Assembly (NCBI RefSeq): GCF_002836945.1 | Contig: NZ_NIJM01000028.1 | Location: forward strand, 1 to 62,704 | Origin: Shewanella chilikensis | GTDB lineage: Bacteria > Pseudomonadota > Gammaproteobacteria > Enterobacterales > Shewanellaceae | Length of the DNA stretch: 62,704 bases | Reading direction: 5' to 3' | Part shown: positions 8,122 to 16,683 of the stretch, in pieces | Layout: the number at the start of each line of letters is the position of its first letter | How positions within the stretch are numbered: position 1 is the first letter of the stretch | The notes under the pieces: model-generated | Told to the model about the DNA's origin: nothing | Seen by the model: only the letters and a program-made list of their open reading frames with translations | The model's database searches: none | Position numbers and translations under genes: made by a program

Positions 8122-8514
8122 TCAGGCTGGCAGGCAGGGCCTTGGCTGGTTCAGCGATAAGATCTGAAACAGCACGGGGCCACCTGGTACATCCACTTCA
8201 ATCAGTTCATCCAGCGTACATCCGAGCAGGGCTTCGCCCAGATCGGACAATACCGAATAGCGGCCGGAGTCGGGATCATGTTGTTGTGGATAAACCAACT
8301 CTACCTCCAGAAATTCGCCGGTTTTCAGGTTTTGCAGGCGCGCCTTGGTTCCCGGGTGCACCACACCGCCGCCGGGACAGGGTTGCGCCAGTCTGGCGAT
8401 CACCGATGCCAGGGTCAGTGGTCTCAATGAGACATTGAACGAGTTTTGCAGATAGAGCTGCGATGTTTTGAATGAAAATAGATCTGCCAGTGCAGACAAA
8501 GATTTATACACCAC
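8122..8514 (-). CDS. GreA/GreB C-terminal-domain protein (Rnk-like)
   Basis: About 130 aa. The C-terminal half (about 55-125) matches the FKBP-like domain of GreA, GreB and Rnk: VVHPGTKARLQNLKTGEFLEVELV, then YSVLSDLGEALLGC and a final VPGGPVLFQILSL strand. The N-terminal 50 residues are too short for the long GreA coiled coil, as in Rnk, which binds RNA polymerase without stimulating cleavage. Two adjacent GTG codons (8517, 8514) follow GAGG; spacing favours 8514. A role at the RNA polymerase secondary channel is inferred from the family. Confidence 0.75.
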   Translation of the reverse strand: MVYKSLSALADLFSFKTSQLYLQNSFNVSLRPLTLASVIARLAQPCPGGGVVHPGTKARLQNLKTGEFLEVELVYPQQHDPDSGRYSVLSDLGEALLGCTLDELIEVDVPGGPVLFQILSLNQPRPCLPA

Positions 8515-8562
8515 CACAACCTCACAGGCTGAAACGGAAAATGAATAGAAAACTTTGTTACT

Positions 8563-8586
8563 GCCGGATGCGCGGCCGCACCCGGC
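8563..8586. repeat. REP-like palindrome
   Basis: GCCGG-A-TGCG, loop CGGC, CGCA-C-CCGGC forms a stem with one A/C mismatch, flanked by TTACA. It resembles a single enterobacterial REP unit in sequence and size. It lies downstream of the LysR gene on the minus strand and may shield its 3' end. Only one copy is seen in this window. Confidence 0.45.
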
Positions 8587-8740
8587 TTACACTGGAAATG
8601 TCAGTGAGGTGCTCTTGAGAGAAAAAGTGTGACTGTACATAATGAGCCTCCGCAACATCAATGCAAGTGCAAGCACTTAAAAATAAGGGAAAATATGACC
8701 AACACCCACCATAGCCCAAGGAGATCGTAAAAGCAAACCC

Positions 8741-9715
8741 TCAATGGTCACAGCAGATATTGGTCGGGGTCATCTGTGCCAAATTCTCCGGGGGAATGAC
8801 ATAGGGAGGGGTGTCCAATACCAGATTGCCCCAACGTTGGAACAAGGCCTCATAGAAGTATTCGATAAAGGTGCGGCATTTTCTCGGTAGATAGGCGCGT
8901 TTGGGATAGATGAGATTGACAGTGACATGCTCCATGGGAAAATCTTGCAGTATCGGCAGCAAGTCACCTCGCTGCAATGCATCATAGGCAATCATCATAG
9001 GTAGGCTGGCGATCCCAAGGCCATCTATGGCGGCTTCTCTGGCCAGGGTGATATTGTTGACCTGCAAGCGACTGTCGGGAATGATCTCTTGCCACTGCTT
9101 GCCATCAAATATTCGCCAGTTGCCATCTATGTATGGTGATGCCAGGCGTATTCCTTTGTGCTTCAATAGCTCATCGGGTGAGGCCGGTGTGCCAAATTTC
9201 TGCAGATATTCCGGGCTGGCCATCAGCATCTTGTGGGCATTTATCAGGCGGAAGTTTTCCAGTCTCGGGTCATCCAATCCCTGCACATGAAACATCACAT
9301 CGATCCCCTCTTCGACCATATCTACCTTGCGGTTGGTCAGTTCGGCTTCAATCTGCATTTGTGGATAGTCTTCCAGAAACTTGGCAATCACAGGGCCGAG
9401 AGCCTGCTGGCCAAACTCTATCGGGCAAACGATACGCAGGTTGCCGCGGATAGTTTGCTGACTGGCGCTGAGTTGATCTTCGGCGCTGCGTAAGTCCGTG
9501 AGTATTTTATTGACTTTGTTGAAGTAAATAGACCCTGCCTCAGTCAGTTTCAGGCTGCGGGTGGTGCGTAGTAAAAGCTGTACTCCAGTGCTGTGTTCCA
9601 ACTCGGCTATCTTACGGCTAACGGTCGCCTTGGTGATGCCCATTGCCTTAGCTGCGGCGGTAAAGCTTCCCTTATCAACAACTTGTGCAAAAATCTGTAT
9701 CCGATTGAGATCCAT
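8741..9715 (-). CDS. LysR-family transcriptional regulator
   Basis: 324 aa from ATG 9715 (MDLNRIQIFAQVVDKGSF). The N-terminal winged HTH (1-60) contains TAAAKAMGITKATVSRKIAELE; the effector domain (about 90-295) has the two-lobe LysR pattern with IVCPIEFGQQALGP and the typical AIDGLGIASLPMM stretch. The frame is open 57 codons further upstream, but that portion lacks family similarity. The C-terminus carries an unusual extension ending in cysteines and histidine. No divergent partner lies immediately upstream; a 650-bp gap follows, so its target cannot be inferred. Confidence 0.92.
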   Translation of the reverse strand: MDLNRIQIFAQVVDKGSFTAAAKAMGITKATVSRKIAELEHSTGVQLLLRTTRSLKLTEAGSIYFNKVNKILTDLRSAEDQLSASQQTIRGNLRIVCPIEFGQQALGPVIAKFLEDYPQMQIEAELTNRKVDMVEEGIDVMFHVQGLDDPRLENFRLINAHKMLMASPEYLQKFGTPASPDELLKHKGIRLASPYIDGNWRIFDGKQWQEIIPDSRLQVNNITLAREAAIDGLGIASLPMMIAYDALQRGDLLPILQDFPMEHVTVNLIYPKRAYLPRKCRTFIEYFYEALFQRWGNLVLDTPPYVIPPENLAQMTPTNICCDH

Positions 9716-10366
9716 TTTATTGTTACGCCTGTGAAACAGTGGGTTGAGTATAGGGTATCTAATAAATCTACTGAGACAGTTGTAAAATACCACTGCAAAC
9801 TTCAGGAGTCTAATGATGTCAATGAGTGAGGCCGTCAGCGTTATTTTCGGCTCTCTTGGAATGTGATTAGTGACGTCGGCAGTCAATATTTATGGAAGCC
9901 ATAAACAGTGCTGATATAAAAACTGATATTGCTTGTGCTCGACCCTTGGTGCCGGATGGGGTTGTGTGAGGTAAGGGGACTCGACAGAGCCCGACTTCCA
10001 CATTGGTAACCCGGTTCGCCGATACAGACCTATTTAGATGCGTTTCCCGACCAAACCTTTACTGGTGTTATCGATAGTCTGTCACCGGCCTCCGGCGCCA
10101 AACCTATCCCACCTACTGCAGATGTTAATTCGTTTTTCTCCCCAATAGTTCTAGGATACGCCGGGAGAGGGCTTGGCGCTTAACTCGGTACTTCTCTTTG
10201 TGGCGCTCACCGTCTTAGCGACCACATCGAGGGGCTGGCCCAATGATTGGATCATGCGTCTCTTGGTCATACATCTTTACCCCTATCGCACTCATTGCTG
10301 AGATATTTTGCGCCGGATTTCAGACTGGTGTAGGCTGAGTTTCCGAGAAATAACAGAGAACTACCC
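9716..10366. other. Long non-coding gap with possible gene remnant
   Basis: 651 bases without an intact gene. The only protein-like signal is a minus-strand reading at 10125-10274 (listed separately). The remainder shows no promoter or strong hairpin that I can defend. Confidence 0.5.
10125..10274 (-). pseudogene. Possible decayed small basic ORF
   Basis: Read from ATG 10274 the frame gives 19 residues, one in-frame TAA, then 29 residues including GERHKEKYRVKRQ and LSRRILELLGRK before a stop. The second part looks like a real basic helix. A +1 shifted frame from ATG 10270 gives MTKRRMIQSLGQPLDVVAK up to the same junction, so a single indel would join the two into about 48 residues. I do not recognise the product; chance is not excluded. 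Confidence 0.3.
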
Positions 10367-10834
10367 GTGCAGTGGCAATTATTACCCTTTACAGAGTTAA
10401 CCCCGGACACCCTCTATGAATTGATGAAACTGAGGGTGGACATCTTTGTGGTAGAACAAAATTGCCCTTACCCAGAGTTGGATGAAAAAGACAGAGTCGC
10501 GGGGGCCATGCACCTACTAGGCCGCGGTAGTTCCGGAGAGCTGTTGGCCTATGCCAGGTTGCTGCCTGCCGGGGTCAGTTATTCCCAGGTCAGTATCGGC
10601 CGGGTGGCCGTTGCGGCCAAGGCCCGTGGTGGTGGCCGTGCCAGACAACTGATGCAAGAGGCGATTGTCAATTGTCAAAAGCTGTGGCCGGCTGAAGATA
10701 TCAAGATTGGCGCGCAGGAGTATCTGCGGGCGTTTTATCAGAGTTTGGGGTTTGAAGCGGTTTCAGAGGTCTATCTGGAAGATGGCATTCCCCACCTGGA
10801 TATGTTGTTGCATGCTCAAAAGAAGGACACTTGA
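10367..10834 (+). CDS. elaA: GNAT acetyltransferase, ElaA family
   Basis: 155 aa with the ElaA pattern: LYELMKLRVDIFVVEQNCPYPELDEKD near the N-terminus, the LLAYARLLP strand, and the acetyl-CoA loop SIGRVAVAAKARGGGRARQLM. ElaA proteins are single-domain GNAT enzymes whose substrate is not known. Translation begins at GTG 10367. The stop TGA is directly followed by the ATG of the next gene, implying translational coupling with the ABM-fold protein. Confidence 0.88.
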   Translation: MQWQLLPFTELTPDTLYELMKLRVDIFVVEQNCPYPELDEKDRVAGAMHLLGRGSSGELLAYARLLPAGVSYSQVSIGRVAVAAKARGGGRARQLMQEAIVNCQKLWPAEDIKIGAQEYLRAFYQSLGFEAVSEVYLEDGIPHLDMLLHAQKKDT

Positions 10835-11152
10835 ATGTCATTATATCGTATAAACCAGCGTCAAATAGTATGTGTGGCCAGCTTTCTGGCCAAACCAGGC
10901 AAAGAACAGGCCTTGATTGAGGTGCTGGCGGCACTAATCCCGGATACTCGCAAGGAGGATGGTTGCATTCGTTACGAGTTGAATCAGAGTCGCGATGAGC
11001 CGCGCAGGATCACTTTCATTGAGAAGTTTGTCGATATCGAATCTTTCGAACAGCACTGCGCCAAAGACGCTATCCAGCACTATTTCCATCAGCAGATGCC
11101 TGAGCTGGTAGAGTCTCATCATGTAGAAACTTATCAGGAAATTATCGTCTGA
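10835..11152 (+). CDS. Antibiotic biosynthesis monooxygenase (ABM) domain protein
   Basis: 105 aa forming one ferredoxin-like ABM domain, starting ICVASFLAKPGKEQALIEVL and including DGCIRYELNQSRDEPRRITFIEKF. Relatives such as YgiN are cofactor-independent quinol or small-molecule monooxygenases, usually dimeric and cytoplasmic. Its ATG abuts the stop of elaA, so the two form a transcription unit that ends at the hairpin 11189-11210. Substrate unknown. Confidence 0.82.
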   Translation: MSLYRINQRQIVCVASFLAKPGKEQALIEVLAALIPDTRKEDGCIRYELNQSRDEPRRITFIEKFVDIESFEQHCAKDAIQHYFHQQMPELVESHHVETYQEIIV

Positions 11153-11188
11153 TATTTTCAGGATGAACTGAAGTAGGCTTTAAAACCA

Positions 11189-11210
11189 ATGCCCCGGTAG
11201 GGGCATTTTT
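11189..11210 (+). terminator. Terminator between convergent genes
   Basis: AATGCCCC, loop GGTA, GGGGCATT, then TTT. It closes the elaA-ABM unit. The symmetric stem may serve the convergent gene at 11210 too, whose stop codon touches it. Confidence 0.8.
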
Positions 11211-11461
11211 CAGGCTCGGAGGCGAATATCCGGTTGCAAGTCCAGCTCACCTGCCGAGGAGATGGTCGCCAGCTGCGCATGCTGAGCTATGATGGCCAAG
11301 GGGCCACTGAGAAGATTACGTACAAACAGCAAGCGATAACCATATCCCTGTAAGCGATAGAAGGCGAGTTGTTGCTCGGCCGTCATGGCATGCCAATGGA
11401 TGCTATTGCTGACCTGGTCGGCATCCGGCTTTCGTCTGTCAGGTACTTGTGTGGCGATCAT
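11210..11461 (-). CDS. Conserved-looking hypothetical protein
   Basis: About 83 aa from ATG 11461 (MIATQVPDRRKPDADQV); a GTG at 11485 would add eight residues. The middle contains AMTAEQQLAFYRLQGYGYRLLFVRN, which looks like a folded amphipathic domain, and there is no signal or membrane segment. I do not recognise the family. Its 3' end shares the terminator with the elaA unit. Confidence 0.6.
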   Translation of the reverse strand: MIATQVPDRRKPDADQVSNSIHWHAMTAEQQLAFYRLQGYGYRLLFVRNLLSGPLAIIAQHAQLATISSAGELDLQPDIRLRA

Positions 11462-11671
11462 AGTGACTTTTACCCAGGTTGGCACTCGCTGACCATAAGG
11501 CGCTGCAGTTGTTACGTATTTGGCTAATGTAACAGGCTTACATGGCTTAAAACATGATTTTGTGCAAAAAACAGACTAATTTAGCACTTCAGTGTTAGCC
11601 CCAAAGTTTAAGCCCGGTCGTTACCGGAACATAAAGGGGTGATAGTGATTGGGTCATCAAGGAGGATCCGC

Positions 11672-12550
11672 ATGTTGTCATATATTGAACCTGTGTTCCG
11701 GCCGCCATCGGAATGGAAATCTCTCATACTGCAGGTAACCAATGGTTGCAGCTGGAACCGCTGCGCCTTTTGTGACATGTATACCCAGGAGCAAAAGCGC
11801 TTCAGAGCGTTTAAGTTGGAAAAGGTGGAGCAAGATCTGCGACGGGTTGCAGCTTCCGGAGTTGAGGTGAGCCGGGTGTTTTTGGCCGATGGTGATGCCA
11901 TGACTTTGCCTTTTGCCAGGCTGGAACAGATTTGTGAGCTGATTCATCGCTACTTGCCCAATGTCAGTCGTATCAGCAGCTATTGCCTGCCACGCAACTT
12001 AGGCAATAAGAGTGTGGAGCAGCTACAGCGGCTGCGGCAACTCAAGTTATCCTTGCTGTATGTCGGTTGTGAGAGTGGTGATGACCAGGTGCTGGCCCGT
12101 ATTGGCAAGGGAGAGAGTTACGCCTCCTCGCTGGCAGCGCTGGAGAAAATTCGGGCTGCCGGAATAAAGTCATCTGTGATGATACTCAATGGTCTGGGTG
12201 GCGTGGACTTATCAAAGCAACACGCACTTAATTCAGCGCGGCTGATGAATGCGGCGCAGCCGGATTATCTCAGCACTCTGGTGGTAACTCTGCCACTTGG
12301 CCAGGAAAGAATGGATAGTGCGTTTGATGGCGACTTTCAAATGCCGGATCAAAGACAACTGTTGCAGGAGATGCGTTATTTACTGCAGGAGCTGGAGTTG
12401 GAGCAGACCATTTTCCGCTCGGATCATGCTTCCAACTATTTGGTGTTGAAAGGCGTACTAGGGCGAGACAAAGCCAGGTTGTTGGCAATGGTTGAGGAGG
12501 CGCTCGCAGGACGTTTCGCCCTGCGAGCCGAGTGGCAAAGAGGCTTGTGA
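11672..12550 (+). CDS. Radical SAM protein, B12-type/COG1032-like
   Basis: 292 aa from ATG 11672, which follows a strong AAGGAGG. The cluster motif is Cys26-x4-Cys31-x2-Cys34 (GCSWNRCAFCDMY), one residue longer than the classical CX3CX2C but the version seen in COG1032-type radical SAM proteins. A partial TIM barrel follows, with the SAM-binding LLYVGCESGDDQVLARIGKG. No cobalamin or accessory Fe-S domain is present, and no substrate-like precursor peptide or partner gene lies next to it. Function unknown; a small-molecule or tRNA reaction is possible. Confidence 0.85.
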   Translation: MLSYIEPVFRPPSEWKSLILQVTNGCSWNRCAFCDMYTQEQKRFRAFKLEKVEQDLRRVAASGVEVSRVFLADGDAMTLPFARLEQICELIHRYLPNVSRISSYCLPRNLGNKSVEQLQRLRQLKLSLLYVGCESGDDQVLARIGKGESYASSLAALEKIRAAGIKSSVMILNGLGGVDLSKQHALNSARLMNAAQPDYLSTLVVTLPLGQERMDSAFDGDFQMPDQRQLLQEMRYLLQELELEQTIFRSDHASNYLVLKGVLGRDKARLLAMVEEALAGRFALRAEWQRGL

Positions 12551-13396
12551 TCAGTCTTCTTGCCGCTCAGTGATCCTTATGTCCCGTGCCGGGCAAGGGA
12601 TCTGGATCCCTGCTTGTTGCAGGCCTTGCCAGATTTGCAGATTTATTTGGTACTTATCCTGGAAATAGCTGGCAGTGGGAACCCAATAGCGCACACCTAT
12701 ATCTATGCCTGTGCTGTTGAAACCATTGATACCCACCTGTGATGGGGAGTTGGCATCGACACTGGGATGGCTGCCGAGTACCGCCTGAGCTATGGCTATC
12801 GCCTGCTGGGGATCGGCTTTATAGTCAATATTGAAGTGGGTTTCCACTAACTTGTTGGCAAAGGAGTTGTGCAGTATCTCGCCGATAATGTGTTTGTTGG
12901 GAATACTTATCTGCTCGCCTTCCTCGTTGGTCAGTATGGTCAGCCCCAGGCGAATATCTTTGACCAGGCCTGTGGTTCCCTTGACCGTGATGGTGTTACC
13001 CACGATAAAGGGACGGGTGACGATAATGGTCACCCCGGCTGCGTAGTTGGACAACATGCCCTGAATTGCTAAACCGGCGCCCAGTGAAGCGGCACCTATG
13101 GCTGCCACCATGGGAGTGACACTGATCCCCAGTTTACCCAAGGCAACGATGGCAATCATTATGATGATCAGTATCCGTACCAAATGAGTGACAAAGGTGG
13201 CCAGGGTGACATCGACATTGTGTTTTTCCAACTGACGGCCTACTGTGTTGGCCACTTTTGCAGCTAGCCACAACCCCAGTAGAAAGATGATCAGTGCACC
13301 CAGGAGTTGGAAGCTGTATTTCACCAAAAACTCGGTTATCAAATCATAAACATTTTGCAGCTGCGCCAACTCCAGCTCCAACCCGGTATTTTTCAT
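12551..13396 (-). CDS. MscS-family mechanosensitive channel
   Basis: 281 aa from ATG 13396 (AGGAG upstream). Three N-terminal helices: about 20-45, 62-85, and the Gly/Ala-rich pore helix PMVAAIGAASLGAGLAIQGML near 95-115. They are followed by the MscS beta domain (GNTITVKGTTGLVKDIRLGLT; NEEGEQISIPNKHII) and the alpha/beta vestibule ending in VRYWVPTASYFQDKYQIN. Size and order match E. coli MscS, which releases solutes on hypo-osmotic shock. Its stop abuts the convergent radical SAM stop without a visible terminator. Confidence 0.95.
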   Translation of the reverse strand: MKNTGLELELAQLQNVYDLITEFLVKYSFQLLGALIIFLLGLWLAAKVANTVGRQLEKHNVDVTLATFVTHLVRILIIIMIAIVALGKLGISVTPMVAAIGAASLGAGLAIQGMLSNYAAGVTIIVTRPFIVGNTITVKGTTGLVKDIRLGLTILTNEEGEQISIPNKHIIGEILHNSFANKLVETHFNIDYKADPQQAIAIAQAVLGSHPSVDANSPSQVGINGFNSTGIDIGVRYWVPTASYFQDKYQINLQIWQGLQQAGIQIPCPARDIRITERQED

Positions 13397-13519
13397 TGCT
13401 TGGCTCCTTTCCTGAAATGCCGCAAGATATGGACACAATATTCCTGAGTCATGTCACTCACTTGTATTCAATAACAGGGTATTCTGCCTCTTTGTTGTGG
13501 CAAATTAAAAGGGAACTAT

Positions 13520-14011
13520 ATGAAGTCTTTTGCGTTTTTGTTTTCTCTGTGTCTGACCATGCTGGTCAGCCCTATGATCCAGGCTTCCGAATATACTGTG
13601 GGCGATAGATTGGCCCCCATTTCGCTGCAGGATCAGCATGAAGCCACCATGGTGTTGGACACTTCGGCAAAGTATCTGTTGTTTGGCCGCAGTATGAAAG
13701 GGGGTGAGATTATCAAAACTGCACTCGAAGGCCGTGATAATCAGGCGTTGCAACAGGCGGGTATCTTTTACCTGGCTGATATCAGCGGTATGCCATCCTT
13801 GATTGCCAAATTTGTTGCCATCCCACAGATGCGGGATCTGACTTTCAGTATTGCCCTGGACAAAGAGGGTGAGATCAGCAAATTACTGCCCGCCGCCAAG
13901 GATGCCGCCAGCCTGATCTCTCTGGATAAGTTGACCATCACCAAGCTGCAATATTTTGATGATGCCGAAGCTCTGAAGCAGGCTCTCAAAGAAGCCGGGC
14001 TGCAAGACTGA
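13520..14011 (+). CDS. Secreted thioredoxin-fold-like protein, no CXXC
   Basis: 163 aa with a Sec signal peptide (MKSFAFLFSLCLTMLVSPMIQAS, cut near 23). The mature part resembles periplasmic YtfJ-type thioredoxin-fold proteins: EYTVGDRLAPISLQDQHE, then alternating strands and helices and a C-terminal DAEALKQALKEAG helix. There is no cysteine pair, so no thiol-disulfide role. It is divergent from the mscS gene with 123 bp between the starts. Function unknown. Confidence 0.7.
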   Translation: MKSFAFLFSLCLTMLVSPMIQASEYTVGDRLAPISLQDQHEATMVLDTSAKYLLFGRSMKGGEIIKTALEGRDNQALQQAGIFYLADISGMPSLIAKFVAIPQMRDLTFSIALDKEGEISKLLPAAKDAASLISLDKLTITKLQYFDDAEALKQALKEAGLQD

Positions 14012-14030
14012 GCCCTTGGCAGCTCAAGTC

Positions 14031-14810
14031 TTAGCCGAGCTGCAGACTCAACATACTGATAGCCCCCATCTCCAGGCTGTTGTTGAACAGCAGCCTGTGC
14101 TCTCCCGGAAAGGCACTTCCCAACAAGTAAAACAGTGGCTGCAGATGCTCATCTGTTGGATGACACAGCTCGGCCGTGCCAGTATCGACCAAGGTTTTAT
14201 AGTCCAGCAGCGCTGAGTATTCTTCTGCCATTAAGCTCTCGGTAACGGCCTGATTAAACCGGGTCGCCCAAGGCAATGGTGGGCTGCCTGGTGCCAAGGC
14301 GCGCAAATTGTGGACCACATTGCCAGACCCTATGATCAGTACGCCTTGCTCGCGCCAGCGCCTTAACTCGCGTCCCACCTGGAACTGTTGTTGCGGGCTG
14401 AGGTTTTGATCCAGACTCAGTTGAAATACCGGAATATCGGCCTCGGGGTAGAGGTGAACCAAGGCCGACCAACTGCCATGATCTAAGCCTTGCGAGTCGA
14501 TACGAGCGACTGGAATGCTCAGACTGGCAGCAATCTGCTTCGCCAACTCCGGCGCGCCGACGGCCGGGTATTGCATGGCAAAGAGCTCGGCGGGAAAACC
14601 GCCGAAATCATGTATGGTTTGCGGCCGGCTTGCAGTGGAAATGGCTGTGCCCCGCGTCAGCCAATGGGCCGAAAGCAACAATATCGCTTTGGGCTTGGGG
14701 AGTGTTTGTCCCAGTTCTTGCCACTGCTTTGTGGTGGTGTTGTTTTGCAAGGCGTTCATCGGGCTGCCATGGCCCAGAAACAGCGCCGGCATTATCTGTG
14801 TTGCGGACAT
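14031..14810 (-). CDS. DODA-type extradiol ring-opening dioxygenase (YgiD-like)
   Basis: 259 aa of the LigB/DODA superfamily. Metal ligands sit in FLGHGSPMNAL near the N-terminus and LLLSAHWLTRG around residue 50; further motifs are HDFGGFP, LDHGSWSALVHLYP and GSGNVVHNLR. Family enzymes open catechol rings, for example 4,5-DOPA dioxygenase YgiD of E. coli. The native substrate here is unknown. It stands alone, convergent with the thioredoxin-fold gene. Confidence 0.88.
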   Translation of the reverse strand: MSATQIMPALFLGHGSPMNALQNNTTTKQWQELGQTLPKPKAILLLSAHWLTRGTAISTASRPQTIHDFGGFPAELFAMQYPAVGAPELAKQIAASLSIPVARIDSQGLDHGSWSALVHLYPEADIPVFQLSLDQNLSPQQQFQVGRELRRWREQGVLIIGSGNVVHNLRALAPGSPPLPWATRFNQAVTESLMAEEYSALLDYKTLVDTGTAELCHPTDEHLQPLFYLLGSAFPGEHRLLFNNSLEMGAISMLSLQLG

Positions 14811-15221
14811 AGAGTCTCCAAATCAGCTGTAGGATGCCGTTCCTGACATATCTGCATTCAGCTTACCCGGATGCTCGATTGAAAATAATCGCAAAATACT
14901 CGCCATACCCTTCCATAAAATCGAATATCCCCTGCTCTCTTGCTTGCCGCTATGCTTTATCGTTTCCGGTAGCTGCTTACACCAAGCGCTCTCAAGCGAG
15001 CAGCAATTATGGTTTGTATTTGAGGGTGAAAGTAGTAATTGCATGATTATTAATGCTTTTATTTTATAGTTGTTAGGGTTTGAATTTTTGGAATAAAAAG
15101 TTGGTTTTAATGTATAAAAATTCATTGCGTGAGAGGCGGAAATAGCGTTTACTGCGCTGGATTTTAACCCGCTTCGGCGAGGCTGTTCGCCGCACTTGAA
15201 TGTCGAGGAGACGCAGGGCCA
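14811..15221. other. Non-coding gap upstream of the decarboxylase
   Basis: 411 bases, AT-rich around 15030-15120. The one structure seen is a hairpin CGGCGA/TCGCCG at 15175-15192, in the probable leader about 30 bases before the start codon and just before the ribosome site AGGAG (15205-15209). No small gene is convincing. Confidence 0.4.
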
Positions 15222-16397
15222 ATGAGCCAATTTCAATCTATTGATGTCGCTGATTACTATGACAATGAAACCTTTGAGCGTATCAAAGCTTTTGCCAGTG
15301 ATAAGGTGACACCTTTTGTGGTGATAGATACCAAGATCATCGCGAAACAGTATGATGATATGGTGCAGAGCTTTCCCTTTGCCAGCGTTTATTATGCAGT
15401 TAAGGCCAACCCAGCACCCGAGATCCTCAGCTTGCTGCGTGATAAGGGAGCCAATTTTGATATAGCTTCCATCTTTGAGCTGGATATGGTGATGGAGTTG
15501 GGGGTTTCCCCTGAGCGGATAAGCTATGGCAATACCATTAAAAAACGCAAAGATGTCAGAGCCTTCTACCAGCGTGGCGTGACTATGTTTGCCTCCGACT
15601 CAGAGGCCGATCTGCGGATGATTGCCGAAGAAGCCCCTGGGGCCAAGGTCTATGTGCGGATCCTCACCGAAGGGACAGAAACCGCCGATTGGCCTTTGTC
15701 GCGTAAGTTCGGCTGCCAGAATGAGATGGCCTATGAGCTTTTGGTGCTGGCCAAGGAGTTGGGGTTAAAGCCCTATGGCTTGTCGTTCCACGTGGGCTCT
15801 CAGCAACGGGACATAGGAGCCTGGGATGCGGCAATCGGCAAAGTTAAGGTGATCTTTGACCGGCTCAAAGAGGAACACGGCATAGTGCTGGAGATGATCA
15901 ATATGGGCGGCGGCTTTCCGGCCAACTATATCGACAAGACCAATAGTCTCACTACTTACGCCGAGCAGATCATTCACTTTCTCAAAGAGGATTTTGGTGA
16001 GCAGCTGCCCAAGATAGTGCTGGAACCTGGGCGCTCCTTGATTGCCAATGCCGGAGTGTTGGTCTCTGAGGTGGTATTGATCAGCCGTAAGTCCAATACG
16101 GCACTGGAGCGCTGGGTATTTACCGATGTCGGTAAGTTTTCCGGGCTGATTGAGACTATGGACGAAGCGATTAAGTTTCCGATTTACACTGAGGCTCAAG
16201 GGGAGCTGCAACCTTGCGTGATTGCCGGGCCTACCTGCGATAGCGCCGATATCATGTATGAACAGTACAGTTACGGTTTACCGGAGGAGCTAGCCATAGG
16301 TGACAGACTCTATTGGTTGACCACAGGCGCTTATACCACTACTTATTCGGCGGTGTGCTTCAATGGTTTTCCACCTTTGCAAGACTACTACTTGTAA
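15222..16397 (+). CDS. Type III PLP ornithine/lysine decarboxylase
   Basis: 391 aa of the alanine-racemase-fold decarboxylases. The PLP lysine is in YYAVKANPAPEIL (near 65); the glycine-rich phosphate loop MINMGGGFPANY and EPGRSLIANAG follow. The substrate-cysteine motif is GPTCDSADIMYE and the C-terminus is GAYTTTYSAVCFNGFPPL. This matches bacterial type III ornithine decarboxylases (as in Pseudomonas), some of which also accept lysine. It makes putrescine and/or cadaverine in the cytoplasm. Monocistronic, with an 11-bp-stem terminator downstream. The ornithine/lysine preference cannot be settled by eye, so no symbol is given. Confidence 0.88.
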   Translation: MSQFQSIDVADYYDNETFERIKAFASDKVTPFVVIDTKIIAKQYDDMVQSFPFASVYYAVKANPAPEILSLLRDKGANFDIASIFELDMVMELGVSPERISYGNTIKKRKDVRAFYQRGVTMFASDSEADLRMIAEEAPGAKVYVRILTEGTETADWPLSRKFGCQNEMAYELLVLAKELGLKPYGLSFHVGSQQRDIGAWDAAIGKVKVIFDRLKEEHGIVLEMINMGGGFPANYIDKTNSLTTYAEQIIHFLKEDFGEQLPKIVLEPGRSLIANAGVLVSEVVLISRKSNTALERWVFTDVGKFSGLIETMDEAIKFPIYTEAQGELQPCVIAGPTCDSADIMYEQYSYGLPEELAIGDRLYWLTTGAYTTTYSAVCFNGFPPLQDYYL

Positions 16398-16435
16398 TCT
16401 TGGCGAAGAGTGAGGTTTTTGCTGAGATCGATTTA

Positions 16436-16468
16436 GACAGGGCGCCAATAGGCGCCCTGTCTGTTTTA
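16436..16468 (+). terminator. Strong terminator after the decarboxylase
   Basis: A perfect 11-bp stem, GACAGGGCGCC and GGCGCCCTGTC, with AATA loop, is followed by TGTTTTAG. It lies between convergent genes and may act both ways. Confidence 0.85.
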
Positions 16469-16470
16469 GA

Positions 16471-16683
16471 TTAACTGTTCGCCTTGAGGATGGCGAACAC
16501 TTGTTCTTTCAACTCCAGTTTACGCTTTTTCATCTCTTTGACTTCTTGGGTAAATTCACTGGATAGTTGGCTTTCCTTATTCTTTATCTCTTTATCCAGC
16601 AGATTGTGTTCATCAAAAAGCTTCTGAAAATGGCTATCGCTGTTCTTGAGGCTGGTGATCAGATCGCGGTATTCCGGAAACAT
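16471..16683 (-). CDS. YdcH/DUF465 family small protein
   Basis: 70 aa, mainly two charged helices forming a coiled-coil hairpin: MFPEYRDLITSLKNSDSHF, then FDEHNLLDKEIKN and EVKEMKKRKLELKEQVFAIL. The start and FDEHNLLDKEI block are diagnostic of DUF465 (YdcH). Members are widespread in proteobacteria and of unknown function. It is followed closely by the bidirectional terminator at 16436-16468. Confidence 0.85.
   Translation of the reverse strand: MFPEYRDLITSLKNSDSHFQKLFDEHNLLDKEIKNKESQLSSEFTQEVKEMKKRKLELKEQVFAILKANS

Noticed and set aside
7705..8438. Two plus-strand frames across the microprotein and GreA-like region
   Set aside because: Shadows of the minus-strand genes, with low-complexity or Arg/Pro-rich products.
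14823..15236. A 137-codon minus-strand frame in the gap before the decarboxylase
   Set aside because: It overlaps the decarboxylase start and has no domain, motif or ribosome site.
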